This document shows, one piece after another, positions 18,046 through 26,483 of a DNA stretch of 35,963 bases. Each line of letters starts with the position of its first letter. Position 1 is the first letter of the stretch. Both the position numbers and the translations under genes were made by a program. The DNA is from Burkholderiales bacterium (GTDB taxonomy: Bacteria; Pseudomonadota; Gammaproteobacteria; Burkholderiales; Burkholderiaceae_C), in the NCBI GenBank assembly GCA_947372225.1, contig CANBSV010000017.1, forward strand, positions 1-35,963, given 5' to 3'. The notes beneath the pieces were generated by a model, which did not search any database, was not told the origin of the DNA, and saw nothing but the letters and a program-made list of their open reading frames with translations.

Positions 18046-19554
18046 ATGCAGACTCAAAAACACATCGCCATTTCGCCGCGCCTTTCGAGCCGTCCGGTCT
18101 TCGGTGTACCCGAACGAGTCCAAACGGGGTTGGTCGCCTTGTTGTTGGCCCTGTGCATGTGGCTGATCGCTCCCGCGCCTTCGCTCGCACAGACGTTGCC
18201 GGACTTTTCTGCCCTCGTAGAGAGCGTCGGCCCGTCGGTGGTGAACATTCGAACGACAGAAAAAGTGCGCGCCCCCCGCGGCAACGGTTCTCCCGAATTC
18301 GACGAAGACATGCTCGAGTTCTTCAAGCGCTTCGGCATGCCCATCCCCAATCAACCGCAAAACCCCCGCCGCGCGCCGGCACCACGCTCGCCGCAGCCCG
18401 ATGGAGAGTCGCAGCAGCGCGGTGTGGGCTCCGGCTTCATCCTGAACGCCGACGGCTTCGTGATGACCAATGCCCATGTGATCGAGGGCGCGGACGAGGT
18501 GTTCGTCACGCTCACCGACAAGCGCGAATTCAAGGCCCGGGTCATCGGCGCGGACAAGCGCACCGACGTGGCCATCGTCAAGATCGAGGCCAACGGCCTG
18601 CCCTCCGTCCGGCTGGGTGATGTGAGCCGATTGAAGGTGGGCGAGTGGGTTATCGCCATCGGGTCGCCATTCGGCCTCGAAAACACGGTCACCGCGGGCA
18701 TCGTCAGCGCGAAGGCGAGAGACACCGGAGACTTCCTGCCGTTCATCCAGACCGATGTGGCGATCAACCCAGGCAACTCAGGTGGCCCGTTGATCAACAT
18801 GCGTGGCGAGGTCGTCGGAATCAACTCACAGATTTACAGCCGATCTGGGGGTTTCATGGGCATTTCTTTTGCGATTCCCATCGATGAAGCCACGCGGGTG
18901 TCTGACCAACTCAGGTCCAGCGGGCGCGTGATTCGTGGGCGCATTGGCGTACAGATCGATCAGGTGACCAAGGAGGTTGCAGAGTCGATCGGTCTGGGCA
19001 AGCCCAGCGGTGCGCTGGTGCGAAGCGTCGAGTCTGGGGGGCCGGCGGACAAGGCGGGCGTAGAACCTGGAGACATCATCACCAAGTTCGATGGCCGGGC
19101 GATCGACAAGGCCGGGGACCTGCCGCGAATCGTGGGCAGTGTGAAACCGGGTACCAAGTCCACGGTTCAGGTGTTTCGCCGGGGCAGCAGCCGCGAACTG
19201 GGCGTGACCGTGGTTGAGTTGGAGTCTGATCGTGCCGCCGCTCAGTCAGAGCGGGGCGGAGCCAAGGCACCTCCAGTGGTCAGCCTGTTGGGCTTGGCGG
19301 TCTCTGACCTGAATGAGGCGCAAAGACGCGAATTGAAGGTCAAGAGTGGTGTGAAAGTCGAGACCGCCGAAGGAGTCGCTGCGCGGGCGGGGATTCGTGA
19401 GGGCGATGTGATCCTCTCCATCGACAACACGGAAATTGGCAGTTCCAAGCAGTTTGAATCGGTGGTTGCCAAGCTCGACAAGGACAAACCTGTGACCGCA
19501 CTGATCAAGCGCGGCGATTGGGTCAACTACATCGTGATCCGTCCAGCGCGCTGA
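18046..19554 (+). CDS. degP: Periplasmic serine protease DegP/MucD (HtrA family)
   Basis: A 502-residue Do-like protease and chaperone that degrades misfolded envelope proteins. A long signal region ends near A-P-S-L-A (residue 48). The catalytic triad is His144 (N-A-H-V-I), Asp174 (T-D-V-A-I) and Ser245 (P-G-N-S-G-G-P-L). Two PDZ domains follow, roughly residues 290-375 and 415-495, each with a G-x-x-x-G-D-x-I core. The ATG at 18046 has AAGAGAAA a few bases upstream; longer in-frame starts overlap rseB. Its position directly after rseB matches the algU-mucA-mucB-mucD arrangement, and RpoE probably controls it. Confidence 0.95.
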   Translation: MQTQKHIAISPRLSSRPVFGVPERVQTGLVALLLALCMWLIAPAPSLAQTLPDFSALVESVGPSVVNIRTTEKVRAPRGNGSPEFDEDMLEFFKRFGMPIPNQPQNPRRAPAPRSPQPDGESQQRGVGSGFILNADGFVMTNAHVIEGADEVFVTLTDKREFKARVIGADKRTDVAIVKIEANGLPSVRLGDVSRLKVGEWVIAIGSPFGLENTVTAGIVSAKARDTGDFLPFIQTDVAINPGNSGGPLINMRGEVVGINSQIYSRSGGFMGISFAIPIDEATRVSDQLRSSGRVIRGRIGVQIDQVTKEVAESIGLGKPSGALVRSVESGGPADKAGVEPGDIITKFDGRAIDKAGDLPRIVGSVKPGTKSTVQVFRRGSSRELGVTVVELESDRAAAQSERGGAKAPPVVSLLGLAVSDLNEAQRRELKVKSGVKVETAEGVAARAGIREGDVILSIDNTEIGSSKQFESVVAKLDKDKPVTALIKRGDWVNYIVIRPAR

Positions 19555-19589
19555 AGACGTTCGCCAAGGACGGCCGGCACAGTGTTTGG

Positions 19590-19620
19590 AAGTCCTGTGC
19601 ACAACCTGTGCGCAGGACTT
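19590..19620 (+). repeat. 14-bp inverted repeat (hairpin) after degP
   Basis: Positions 19590-19603 pair fully with 19607-19620 around a three-base loop: 13 Watson-Crick pairs and one T-G that becomes G-U only in + strand RNA. It starts 36 nt after the degP stop. No U-tract follows, so it may protect the 3' end of the rpoE-degP message or act with Rho rather than being a classic terminator. Confidence 0.6.
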
Positions 19621-19684
19621 CTTGAAAGCTGTTCAGCGGCCATGAGCCCGGGCCGAACGGGGTGGTCTGTCTTGGGCTTTTGGC

Positions 19685-19690
19685 TACAAT
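19685..19690 (+). promoter_or_regulatory. Possible -10 box of the degP-lepA intergenic RNA
   Basis: TACAAT, five of six matches to TATAAT, lies after a T-rich CTTTTGGC stretch. No strong -35 is found at 16-18 nt. Its significance comes from the hairpin and terminator that follow within 75 nt. Confidence 0.4.
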
Positions 19691-19696
19691 GAAACC

Positions 19697-19761
19697 CCAA
19701 CAAGCAGTTGCCAAACGTTTTTGTTGGAAGGCGCGTCAATCGTTCGACGTGCCTTTTTTTT
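19697..19761 (+). ncRNA. Candidate small RNA or lepA leader ending at an intrinsic terminator
   Basis: A unit of about 65 nt begins near the expected start site of the TACAAT box. CCAACAA (19697-19703) pairs with TTGTTGG (19721-19727). A terminator hairpin at 19728-19755 and a T run to 19761 follow directly. It contains no convincing open reading frame. It could be a free small RNA, the attenuated leader of lepA (115 nt further on), or merely a terminator for read-through from degP. I do not recognise a known RNA family. The boundaries are inferred. Confidence 0.4.
19728..19761 (+). terminator. Rho-independent terminator upstream of lepA
   Basis: Positions 19728-19737 pair with 19746-19755 (ten pairs including one G-U) around an eight-base loop. 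The T tract that begins in the 3' arm continues through 19761, giving eight T in a row. This is the best intrinsic terminator in the degP-lepA gap, and it points in the + direction. Confidence 0.75.
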
Positions 19762-19876
19762 AGGTTCAGCGCCGCACGCAAGTCGTCGCGACGTTGCAAC
19801 TGAGGAGCACTCGCCACAACGGCTTTCCCGTTGAGTCTTTGGCGAACTGGCTCACACGAATTGAACGCGGCAGATC

Positions 19877-21685
19877 ATGGATCACATCCGAAATTTTTCC
19901 ATCATCGCCCACATTGATCACGGCAAGTCGACGCTGGCAGACCGCCTGATCCAGCGCTGTGGCGGTTTGAGCGATCGCGAAATGGAAGCGCAGGTGCTCG
20001 ACTCGATGGACATCGAGCGCGAGCGAGGTATCACCATCAAGGCTCAGACGGCGGCGCTCACCTATGTGGCACGCGATGGTCAGACGTACTACCTCAACCT
20101 GATCGACACGCCCGGGCACGTCGACTTTTCGTATGAGGTGAGCCGGTCTTTGTCGGCCTGCGAGGGTGCGCTGCTGGTGGTTGACGCGAGTCAGGGTGTC
20201 GAGGCGCAAACGGTGGCCAATTGCTACACCGCGCTCGAGTTGGGTGTAGACGTCGTGCCCGTGCTCAACAAGATGGATCTGCCGCAAGCCGATCCCGAGC
20301 GGGCCAAGGAGGAAATTGAGGACGTCATCGGAATCGACGCCAGCGAGGCAATCCCGTGCAGCGCCAAGACGGGCTTGGGCATCGATGACATCCTCGAAGC
20401 GGTCATCTCGCGCATCCCGCCGCCCAAGGGGCAGCCTGATGCTCCGCTGCGCGCCATGATCGTCGACTCGTGGTTCGACAACTACGTGGGCGTGGTGATG
20501 CTCGTGCGCGTGGTCGACGGCGAGCTGCGGCGCGGAGAGCGCTTCAAGATGATGGCGACGAACACCGTTTATGCCGCAGAAAACTTGGGAGTGTTCACGC
20601 CCAAGTCGATGCCGCGCCAGGCGCTGCATGCAGGTGAGGTGGGCTTTGTCATCGCCGGCATCAAGGAGCTGCAAGCGGCCAAGGTCGGCGACACCATCAC
20701 GATCGAAAAGAAGTTGCCCAACAACCGAGGTCCCGCAAGTGAGGCATTGCCCGGCTTCAAGGAAATCCAGCCGCAGGTCTTCGCCGGGCTTTATCCGACC
20801 GAGGCCAGCGAGTACGACCAGCTGCGCGACGCGCTTGAAAAGCTCAAGCTCAACGACTCGTCGTTGCGCTACGAGCCTGAGGTGAGCCAGGCACTGGGTT
20901 TTGGATTTCGCTGCGGATTTCTCGGCCTGTTGCACATGGAAATCGTCCAGGAGCGGCTCGAGCGTGAGTTCGACCAGGACCTCATCACGACCGCACCCAG
21001 CGTGGTCTACGAGGTTGAGCTCGGCAGCAAGGAGGTGATCCAGGTCGACAACCCGTCCAAGATGCCCGACCTCGGTCGAATCTCGGAGATTCGCGAGCCG
21101 ATCGTCACCGTGCATCTGTACATGCCGCAGGACTACGTCGGTCCGGTCATGACGCTGGCCAATCAGAAACGAGGCAACCAGCTCAACATGGCCTACCACG
21201 GTCGCCAGGTCATGCTCACCTACGAGATGCCGCTTGCCGAGATCGTGCTCGACTTCTTTGACAAGCTCAAAAGCGTGTCGCGAGGTTATGCGTCGATGGA
21301 TTACGAGTTCAAGGAATACCGGGCGTCCGACGTGGTCAAGGTCGACATCTTGCTCAATGGCGACAAGGTCGACGCACTGTCGATCATCGTGCACCGGGCC
21401 CAGAGCCAGTTCCGCAGCCGTGCCGTGGTGGCCAAGATGCGTGAGCTGATTTCCCGGCAGCAGTACGACGTCGCGATTCAGGCCGCCATCGGGGCCAACA
21501 TCATTGCGCGTGAGACAATCAAAGCCCTCCGCAAGAACGTGATCGCCAAGTGTTACGGCGGCGATGTCTCGCGCAAACGCAAGCTGCTGGACAAGCAGAA
21601 AGCGGGCAAAAAGCGCATGAAGCAGATCGGTTCGGTGGAAGTGCCCCAAGAGGCCTTCCTGGCCATTCTCCAGGTGGAAGATTGA
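19877..21685 (+). CDS. lepA: Elongation factor 4 (LepA)
   Basis: A 602-residue translational GTPase, the usual LepA length, which acts on the ribosome during initiation or back-translocation. G1 is A-H-I-D-H-G-K-S-T at 11-19. G3 is D-T-P-G-H-V-D-F and G4 is N-K-M-D. The LepA-specific C-terminus includes N-G-D-K-V-D-A-L-S and the basic K-A-G-K-K-R-M-K-Q-I-G segment. The stop overlaps the lepB ATG by one base (TGATG), a gene pair conserved in proteobacteria. The Shine-Dalgarno sequence is weak. Confidence 0.98.
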   Translation: MDHIRNFSIIAHIDHGKSTLADRLIQRCGGLSDREMEAQVLDSMDIERERGITIKAQTAALTYVARDGQTYYLNLIDTPGHVDFSYEVSRSLSACEGALLVVDASQGVEAQTVANCYTALELGVDVVPVLNKMDLPQADPERAKEEIEDVIGIDASEAIPCSAKTGLGIDDILEAVISRIPPPKGQPDAPLRAMIVDSWFDNYVGVVMLVRVVDGELRRGERFKMMATNTVYAAENLGVFTPKSMPRQALHAGEVGFVIAGIKELQAAKVGDTITIEKKLPNNRGPASEALPGFKEIQPQVFAGLYPTEASEYDQLRDALEKLKLNDSSLRYEPEVSQALGFGFRCGFLGLLHMEIVQERLEREFDQDLITTAPSVVYEVELGSKEVIQVDNPSKMPDLGRISEIREPIVTVHLYMPQDYVGPVMTLANQKRGNQLNMAYHGRQVMLTYEMPLAEIVLDFFDKLKSVSRGYASMDYEFKEYRASDVVKVDILLNGDKVDALSIIVHRAQSQFRSRAVVAKMRELISRQQYDVAIQAAIGANIIARETIKALRKNVIAKCYGGDVSRKRKLLDKQKAGKKRMKQIGSVEVPQEAFLAILQVED

Positions 21686-22650
21686 TGAGCAAGTTGACCG
21701 GTGTGCTCTACGCCTGCCTGATTGTTTTTCTGGGTGGTTGGTTCCTGGGCGAGTGGAGCGGCAACTTCTCGGCACTGCTGCTGTTGCTGACGCTGGTCAC
21801 GATGGCTTACTGGCTGCTGGAGCGCTATCACTTTGCACCCAAGCGTGCCGCGACGGTCGCCACGCTTGAAGTTCAAGCCGATGCAAGGCGCCGTCAATTG
21901 GCTGACCAGGGCATCACGCGGGTCGATGAAGATTTCGGACCTGCGCGTGCAGCGCTGTTGGCGCAGCCTTGGTGGTTGGACTGGACGGCGGGACTGTTCC
22001 CGGTGATCCTGGCCGTGTTTCTGCTGCGCTCGTTCCTGTTCGAACCGTTCAAGATCCCCTCGGGTTCGATGATCCCGACGCTGCTGGTGGGGGACCTGAT
22101 CCTCGTGAACAAGTTTCACTACGGGTTGAGGCTGCCCGTCATCAACAAGAAGATCATTCCCATCCATGACCCGCAGCGCGGCGATGTGATGGTGTTTCGC
22201 TACCCGAAAGACACCCGCATCGACTACATCAAACGGGTGGTCGGTGTGCCAGGCGACGAGGTGTCCTACCGGCATCAGCAGCTGTACCTCAATGGTGTGC
22301 TGGTGCCGACCCAGGCGGTGCCTGACTTCTACAACGAGGACAGCTTGCGCTATTCAGCCCAGTTCACTGAAGACCTCGGCACGCTCACTCACAACATCCT
22401 GGTCGACCGTTCGCGGGAGATGTTCTTGCGCCAGATCGCGCCATTCCCTTTCAGTGAGAACTGCCGTTACTCCATCGAGGGCATCACCTGCAAGGTGCCG
22501 TCCGGCCACTATTTCATGATGGGCGACAACCGGGACAACTCCGAAGACTCTCGGTTCTGGGGTTTTGTGCCTGACGAGAACATCGTCGGCAAGGCCTTTT
22601 TCGTGTGGATGAATTTCGGTAATCTAAAACGCATCGGTGCGTTCCAGTGA
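21685..22650 (+). CDS. lepB: Signal peptidase I
   Basis: A 321-residue inner-membrane peptidase that removes signal peptides from exported proteins. There are hydrophobic segments at about residues 5-25, 28-48 and just before the active site. The Ser/Lys dyad is Ser128 (I-P-S-G-S-M-I-P) and Lys183 (Y-I-K-R-V-V-G-V-P-G-D). The signature G-D-N-R-D-N-S-E-D-S-R lies near the C-terminus. The start at 21685 is fixed by the one-base overlap with lepA; the longer open frame runs inside lepA. Likely clients in this window are DegP and RseB. Confidence 0.97.
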   Translation: MSKLTGVLYACLIVFLGGWFLGEWSGNFSALLLLLTLVTMAYWLLERYHFAPKRAATVATLEVQADARRRQLADQGITRVDEDFGPARAALLAQPWWLDWTAGLFPVILAVFLLRSFLFEPFKIPSGSMIPTLLVGDLILVNKFHYGLRLPVINKKIIPIHDPQRGDVMVFRYPKDTRIDYIKRVVGVPGDEVSYRHQQLYLNGVLVPTQAVPDFYNEDSLRYSAQFTEDLGTLTHNILVDRSREMFLRQIAPFPFSENCRYSIEGITCKVPSGHYFMMGDNRDNSEDSRFWGFVPDENIVGKAFFVWMNFGNLKRIGAFQ

Positions 22651-22719
22651 GTTGCCGCAGCGAGCACAATGGGGCGGGTCTTGCGATTAATTTCCTTTTG
22701 AGTTGTGGAGCATGAAGCC

Positions 22720-23091
22720 ATGACAGCTGAGCGATTGAAGGGGTACCGCGGTCAGCGCGGCGTTTCGCTGTTCGGCATGTTGTTCTGGGCCATCGTGCTT
22801 GGGTTTGTGGCGCTGCTGGGCATGCGTGTGCTGCCCACGGTCAATGAGTTCTTCACCGTCAAAAGGGCCGTCAACAAGGCGGCTTTGGAAGGCGGCAATA
22901 CCGTCGCCGGGATACGCGCTGCCTTTGAGAGGCAAAAGGATGTGGAGTACTCGATCCAGTCGATCACCTCCAAAGATCTCGACATCACCAAGGAAAACGA
23001 CCGTGTTGTGGTGCGTTTTGCCTACGACAAGGAGATCGAGGTGATGAGTCCGGTGTTCCTTTTGATCAAGTACGAAGGGCGCTCTCCCTGA
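22720..23091 (+). CDS. DUF4845 domain protein, single-pass membrane
   Basis: A 123-residue protein starting with a short basic segment (R-G-Q-R-G-V-S) and a hydrophobic helix (L-F-G-M-L-F-W-A-I-V-L-G-F-V-A-L-L-G). The N-terminus has a pilin-like look. A small periplasmic domain ends V-F-L-L-I-K-Y-E-G. This matches the DUF4845 family, usually encoded between lepB and rnc in beta- and gammaproteobacteria; no function is established. The ATG at 22720 has GGAG about nine bases upstream. A GTG at 22705 is possible. Its coupling to the signal peptidase gene may reflect a processing or membrane role, which is inference. Confidence 0.85.
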   Translation: MTAERLKGYRGQRGVSLFGMLFWAIVLGFVALLGMRVLPTVNEFFTVKRAVNKAALEGGNTVAGIRAAFERQKDVEYSIQSITSKDLDITKENDRVVVRFAYDKEIEVMSPVFLLIKYEGRSP

Positions 23092-23129
23092 CACTCCAGA
23101 GCACGCCCGCCCGGCTCGATCGCGCCTCC

Positions 23130-23834
23130 ATGGACTCTCGCATTCAAGCGCTGCAACAACACCTGGGGTACTCGTTTGAAGATCCGGCGTTGTTGGCGCT
23201 GGCAGTGACCCATCGAAGTTTCAGTGCAGATCACAACGAGCGGCTCGAGTTTTTGGGCGATGCGGTACTCAGCCTCGCGGTGTCCAGCCTGCTGTTCGAG
23301 AGGTTCGCCGGTTGCGACGAAGGAGATTTGACGCGAGTTCGTGCTCACCTCGTGCGCGAAGACAGCCTGCACAAGGTGGCCCTGCTCCACGGTTTTCCCG
23401 AGTCGGTTCGGCTCAGTGAAGGCGAGGCGCGCGGCGGCGGAGCCCAGCGCGCGTCCATCCTGGCCGATGCGCTCGAAGCCGTGATCGGGGCAACCTTTGT
23501 CGATGGTGGATTTGCCGCCGCGCGTGCGCTGGTGGACCGTCTGTTCGGTGATGTGATCAACTCCACCGACATCGGCAGCTGGACCAAGGACGCCAAAACA
23601 GAGTTGCAGGAACTGCTGCAGGCTCGTCGTCTGCCGGTGCCGAGCTACCGAATCAGCGCCACGCGCGGGCAGGCCCACGCACAGACCTTCGAGGTCGAGT
23701 GCGAGGTGCCGGCGCTGAGTCTGAAACACAGTGGCGAGGGGCGCTCGCGCCGTCTTGCCGAACAGGAAGCCGCCCGTCGCATGCTCGACGTGCTCAAGGC
23801 GACCGACAAGCCGGGCGGCACCTTGCGCACCTGA
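23130..23834 (+). CDS. rnc: Ribonuclease III
   Basis: A 234-residue double-strand-specific endonuclease that processes rRNA precursors and structured mRNAs. The catalytic signature N-E-R-L-E-F-L-G-D-A-V-L is near residues 33-44. A second acidic site follows in D-A-L-E-A-V-I-G-A-T-F. The C-terminal dsRNA-binding domain runs from about T-E-L-Q-E-L-L-Q to A-E-Q-E-A-A-R-R-M-L. It lies 38 nt after the DUF4845 gene and 39 nt before era, the widely conserved rnc-era order. Confidence 0.97.
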   Translation: MDSRIQALQQHLGYSFEDPALLALAVTHRSFSADHNERLEFLGDAVLSLAVSSLLFERFAGCDEGDLTRVRAHLVREDSLHKVALLHGFPESVRLSEGEARGGGAQRASILADALEAVIGATFVDGGFAAARALVDRLFGDVINSTDIGSWTKDAKTELQELLQARRLPVPSYRISATRGQAHAQTFEVECEVPALSLKHSGEGRSRRLAEQEAARRMLDVLKATDKPGGTLRT

Positions 23835-23873
23835 TGCTCTTTGACAGACTGCCTTTCCGAGGTCCCTCCATGA

Positions 23874-24812
23874 ATGTTGCCCATGACCGACGCTGACGTC
23901 ACTCCCGCTGGCCAAGAGCCCGCTGCGCAGCGCTGTGGACTTGTGGCCATCGTCGGGCGGCCCAACGTGGGAAAGAGCACCTTGCTCAACGCACTGGTCG
24001 GCCAGAAGGTCAGCATCACCTCCAGCAAGGCACAGACCACACGGCACCGGATCACCGGCATCCGGACCACTGGCGTGGCGCAGTTTGTGTTCGTAGACAC
24101 CCCGGGGTTTCAAACGCGACACGCTGCCGCCTTGAACCGCACGCTCAACAAAACGGTGCACAGCGTGCTGGCTGACGTCGATGTGGTTCTATTCGTGGTC
24201 GAGGCGGGGCGCTTCGGTTTGGACGATGCCAAGGTGCTGTCACTGATGCCCTCGGGCGAATATGCCAAACCGGTATTCCTGATCGCCAACAAGCTCGATG
24301 CGGTTCACCGCCGGGCCGAACTCGCGCCCTGGCTCAAGGGCATGCAGGACCGCCACGCCTTCGCCGAGTTCGTGCCGCTGTCCGCGAAGAAGGATGCGGA
24401 TGTGCAACGGTTGCTCGGCATCGTCGAGCCCTACCTGCCCACGCAACCCTGGTTCTACGAGGAAGACGCGCTGACCGACCGCAGCGACCGCTTCCTGGCC
24501 AGCGAAATCATCCGCGAGAAACTGTTCAGACTGATGGGTGACGAGTTGCCCTACACCTCGACGGTGGTCATCGACAAGTACGAGGAAGAAGGCGGGTTGC
24601 GCCGCATCGCCGCGAGCATCGTGGTCGAGCGTGACGCCCACAAGGGCATGGTCATCGGTGGCAATGGCGAGCGCCTCAAGCGCATCGGCAGCGAGGCACG
24701 TCAGGAGCTTGAAAAGCTCATGGACGCCAAGGTGTTTCTGGAGATCTGGGTCAAGGTGCGTTCCGGCTGGGCCGACGACGAGGAGCATTTGCGCAGCTAT
24801 GGCTACGAGTGA
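23874..24812 (+). CDS. era: GTPase Era
   Basis: A 312-residue GTPase that binds the 3' end of 16S rRNA during small-subunit maturation. G1 is G-R-P-N-V-G-K-S-T, G3 is D-T-P-G-F-Q and G4 is N-K-L-D. The C-terminal KH domain carries G-M-V-I-G-G-N-G-E-R-L-K-R-I-G, and the protein ends V-R-S-G-W-A-D-D-E near L-R-S-Y-G-Y-E. The start could be 23874 or the second ATG at 23883; a GAGG at 23859-23862 serves either. It acts downstream of RNase III cleavage, so the rnc-era pairing is functional. Confidence 0.97.
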   Translation: MLPMTDADVTPAGQEPAAQRCGLVAIVGRPNVGKSTLLNALVGQKVSITSSKAQTTRHRITGIRTTGVAQFVFVDTPGFQTRHAAALNRTLNKTVHSVLADVDVVLFVVEAGRFGLDDAKVLSLMPSGEYAKPVFLIANKLDAVHRRAELAPWLKGMQDRHAFAEFVPLSAKKDADVQRLLGIVEPYLPTQPWFYEEDALTDRSDRFLASEIIREKLFRLMGDELPYTSTVVIDKYEEEGGLRRIAASIVVERDAHKGMVIGGNGERLKRIGSEARQELEKLMDAKVFLEIWVKVRSGWADDEEHLRSYGYE

Positions 24813-24855
24813 GCGCCCGCCAGCCGCGCTTGTGCGGCCTGACTGATCTCGCGCG

Positions 24856-25671
24856 GTGGCCACTTCCCGCCGTCCCGCGTCGGTGCTCACGGCCTATGTG
24901 CTGCACCGCTACGACTGGAGCGAATCCAGCCTGATCCTCGATGTGTTCACGCGCGAACAGGGGCGCCTGGTTGTCGCGGCGAAGGGGGCCAAGCGGCCTT
25001 ACTCGCAACTGCGCTCCGTGCTGCTGCCGTTTCAGCGCCTGCACATCGCGCTGGGTCGCGCACCGAAGGCCGAGGCACTGGAAGGCGCCGGCTCCGTGCG
25101 CGAGGTGCAAACCCTGCGCAGCGCCGAGTGGGCTGGTGGCGCCGCGATGCTCACCGGCGCGGCGCTTTTCAGCGGCTTTTATCTCAACGAGCTGTTGATG
25201 AAGCTGCTGGCCCGCCACGATGCCCATGATCAGCTGTTCGACGCCTATGCCGCCACGCTGCCGGCGCTGGCGGGTCGGGACGAAGCGTCCGTGCAATCGG
25301 CGTTGCGCGCCTTCGAGATCACGCTGCTGTTGCAAACGGGCGTGCTGCCCGATTTGAGTCAGGTCACGACCACGCTCGAATCTCTGGCCGCCGACACGCG
25401 CTATGCGGTGCTGCCCGAGGCCGGTGTGGCAAAGGCACGCCCGGGCGAGCCGGGGCTGCCCGGTTCCGCCTTGATCGGTGTGCAGGCCGCGCTGCTGCAC
25501 GGCAGCCTGCATGCGGTGGCACACGCGTGCTCGGCGAACCTGCCCGAGTGGCGACACGCCCTGCGCGGGTTGCTTCACTATCATCTCGGCGGCCCGGCGC
25601 TGCGCACCCGCAAGGTGATGCTCGAGTTGCAGGGCCTGTCGACTCCGGGCCACCCCGCCCCCGCACCATGA
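24856..25671 (+). CDS. recO: DNA repair protein RecO
   Basis: A 271-residue recombination mediator that helps load RecA at single-strand gaps with RecR. The N-terminal OB-fold shows A-Y-V-L-H-R-Y-D-W-S-E-S-S-L and the family motif R-L-V-V-A-A-K-G-A-K-R. It is followed by a helical domain with F-Y-L-N-E-L-L-M-K-L-L. The four zinc-type cysteines seen in some RecO proteins are not present. Translation likely begins at the GTG at 24856, 43 nt after era. The stop overlaps the pdxJ ATG in ATGA. Confidence 0.93.
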   Translation: MATSRRPASVLTAYVLHRYDWSESSLILDVFTREQGRLVVAAKGAKRPYSQLRSVLLPFQRLHIALGRAPKAEALEGAGSVREVQTLRSAEWAGGAAMLTGAALFSGFYLNELLMKLLARHDAHDQLFDAYAATLPALAGRDEASVQSALRAFEITLLLQTGVLPDLSQVTTTLESLAADTRYAVLPEAGVAKARPGEPGLPGSALIGVQAALLHGSLHAVAHACSANLPEWRHALRGLLHYHLGGPALRTRKVMLELQGLSTPGHPAPAP

Positions 25672-26483
25672 ACCCATTGCTCACCACCGGACTCGATGCG
25701 CACCGAGGCCACACCGCGTTGTCGGTCAACCTCAACAAGGTGGCGCTGCTGCGCAACCAGCGCACGCTGGGCATTCCCAGCGTCACCCGCGCGGCCACGC
25801 TGTCCCTCGAAGCCGGAGCGCAGGGCATCACGGTGCACCCTCGACCCGACGAACGCCACATCCGCGCCCACGATGTGTTCGATCTCGCTGCGCTGATGCA
25901 GGACTGGCCACAGGCCGAGTTCAACGTCGAAGGAAATCCGCTGCACAACCTGATGGACTTCATCCGTCAACTCAAGCGACAGGGCCTGCCGCTGCACCAG
26001 TGCACCTTCGTGCCCGACGGGGTGGAGCAGTCCACCTCCGACCACGGCTGGCAGCTGCTGCACGATGCCGTCGCGCTTCGACCCCTGATCGCCGAGGCGC
26101 AGTCGATGGGCGTGCGCGTGAGCGTGTTCATGGATCCCGTGCCGCAGGCCATGGGCGCGGTGCGCGAGTTGGGCGCCGAGCGCGTCGAGCTCTACACAGA
26201 GACCTACGCGAGCGCCCACGGCAGCGCCGGACTGCCCGCCGTGCTGGCGGGTTTCACCGCCACCGCCGAAGCCTGCCTGCGTGAGGGCCTGCAGATCAAT
26301 GCCGGCCACGACCTCAACCGCGACAACCTGACCGATTTTTTGCGCGCGGTGCCCGGCGTGCAGGAGGTGTCGATCGGTCATGCGCTGATCGCCGATGCGC
26401 TCGAGCTGGGCTTGAGCGAAACGGTGCGTGACTACCTGCGCTGCATCCACCGCGCCGCGGGTGCAGCCGAAGGCGCTCGGTGA
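25668..26483 (+). CDS. pdxJ: Pyridoxine 5'-phosphate synthase
   Basis: A 271-residue TIM-barrel enzyme. It condenses 1-deoxyxylulose-5-phosphate with 3-amino-2-oxopropyl phosphate to make pyridoxine phosphate, the last ring-forming step in vitamin B6 synthesis. Signatures are L-S-V-N-L-N-K-V-A-L-L-R-N near residue 16, G-I-T-V-H-P-R-P-D-E-R-H, E-F-N-V-E-G and N-A-G-H-D-L-N. The ATG at 25668 overlaps the recO stop by 4 nt; a long upstream extension inside recO is not real. It overlaps acpS in GTGA. Confidence 0.97.
   Translation: MNPLLTTGLDAHRGHTALSVNLNKVALLRNQRTLGIPSVTRAATLSLEAGAQGITVHPRPDERHIRAHDVFDLAALMQDWPQAEFNVEGNPLHNLMDFIRQLKRQGLPLHQCTFVPDGVEQSTSDHGWQLLHDAVALRPLIAEAQSMGVRVSVFMDPVPQAMGAVRELGAERVELYTETYASAHGSAGLPAVLAGFTATAEACLREGLQINAGHDLNRDNLTDFLRAVPGVQEVSIGHALIADALELGLSETVRDYLRCIHRAAGAAEGAR

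Noticed and set aside
19766..21775. 669-residue open frame opposite lepA
   Set aside because: It is long but covers an intact lepA and parts of both flanks, and shows His/Arg/Leu/Asp-rich sequence without motifs. GC-rich codon use explains the absence of stops.
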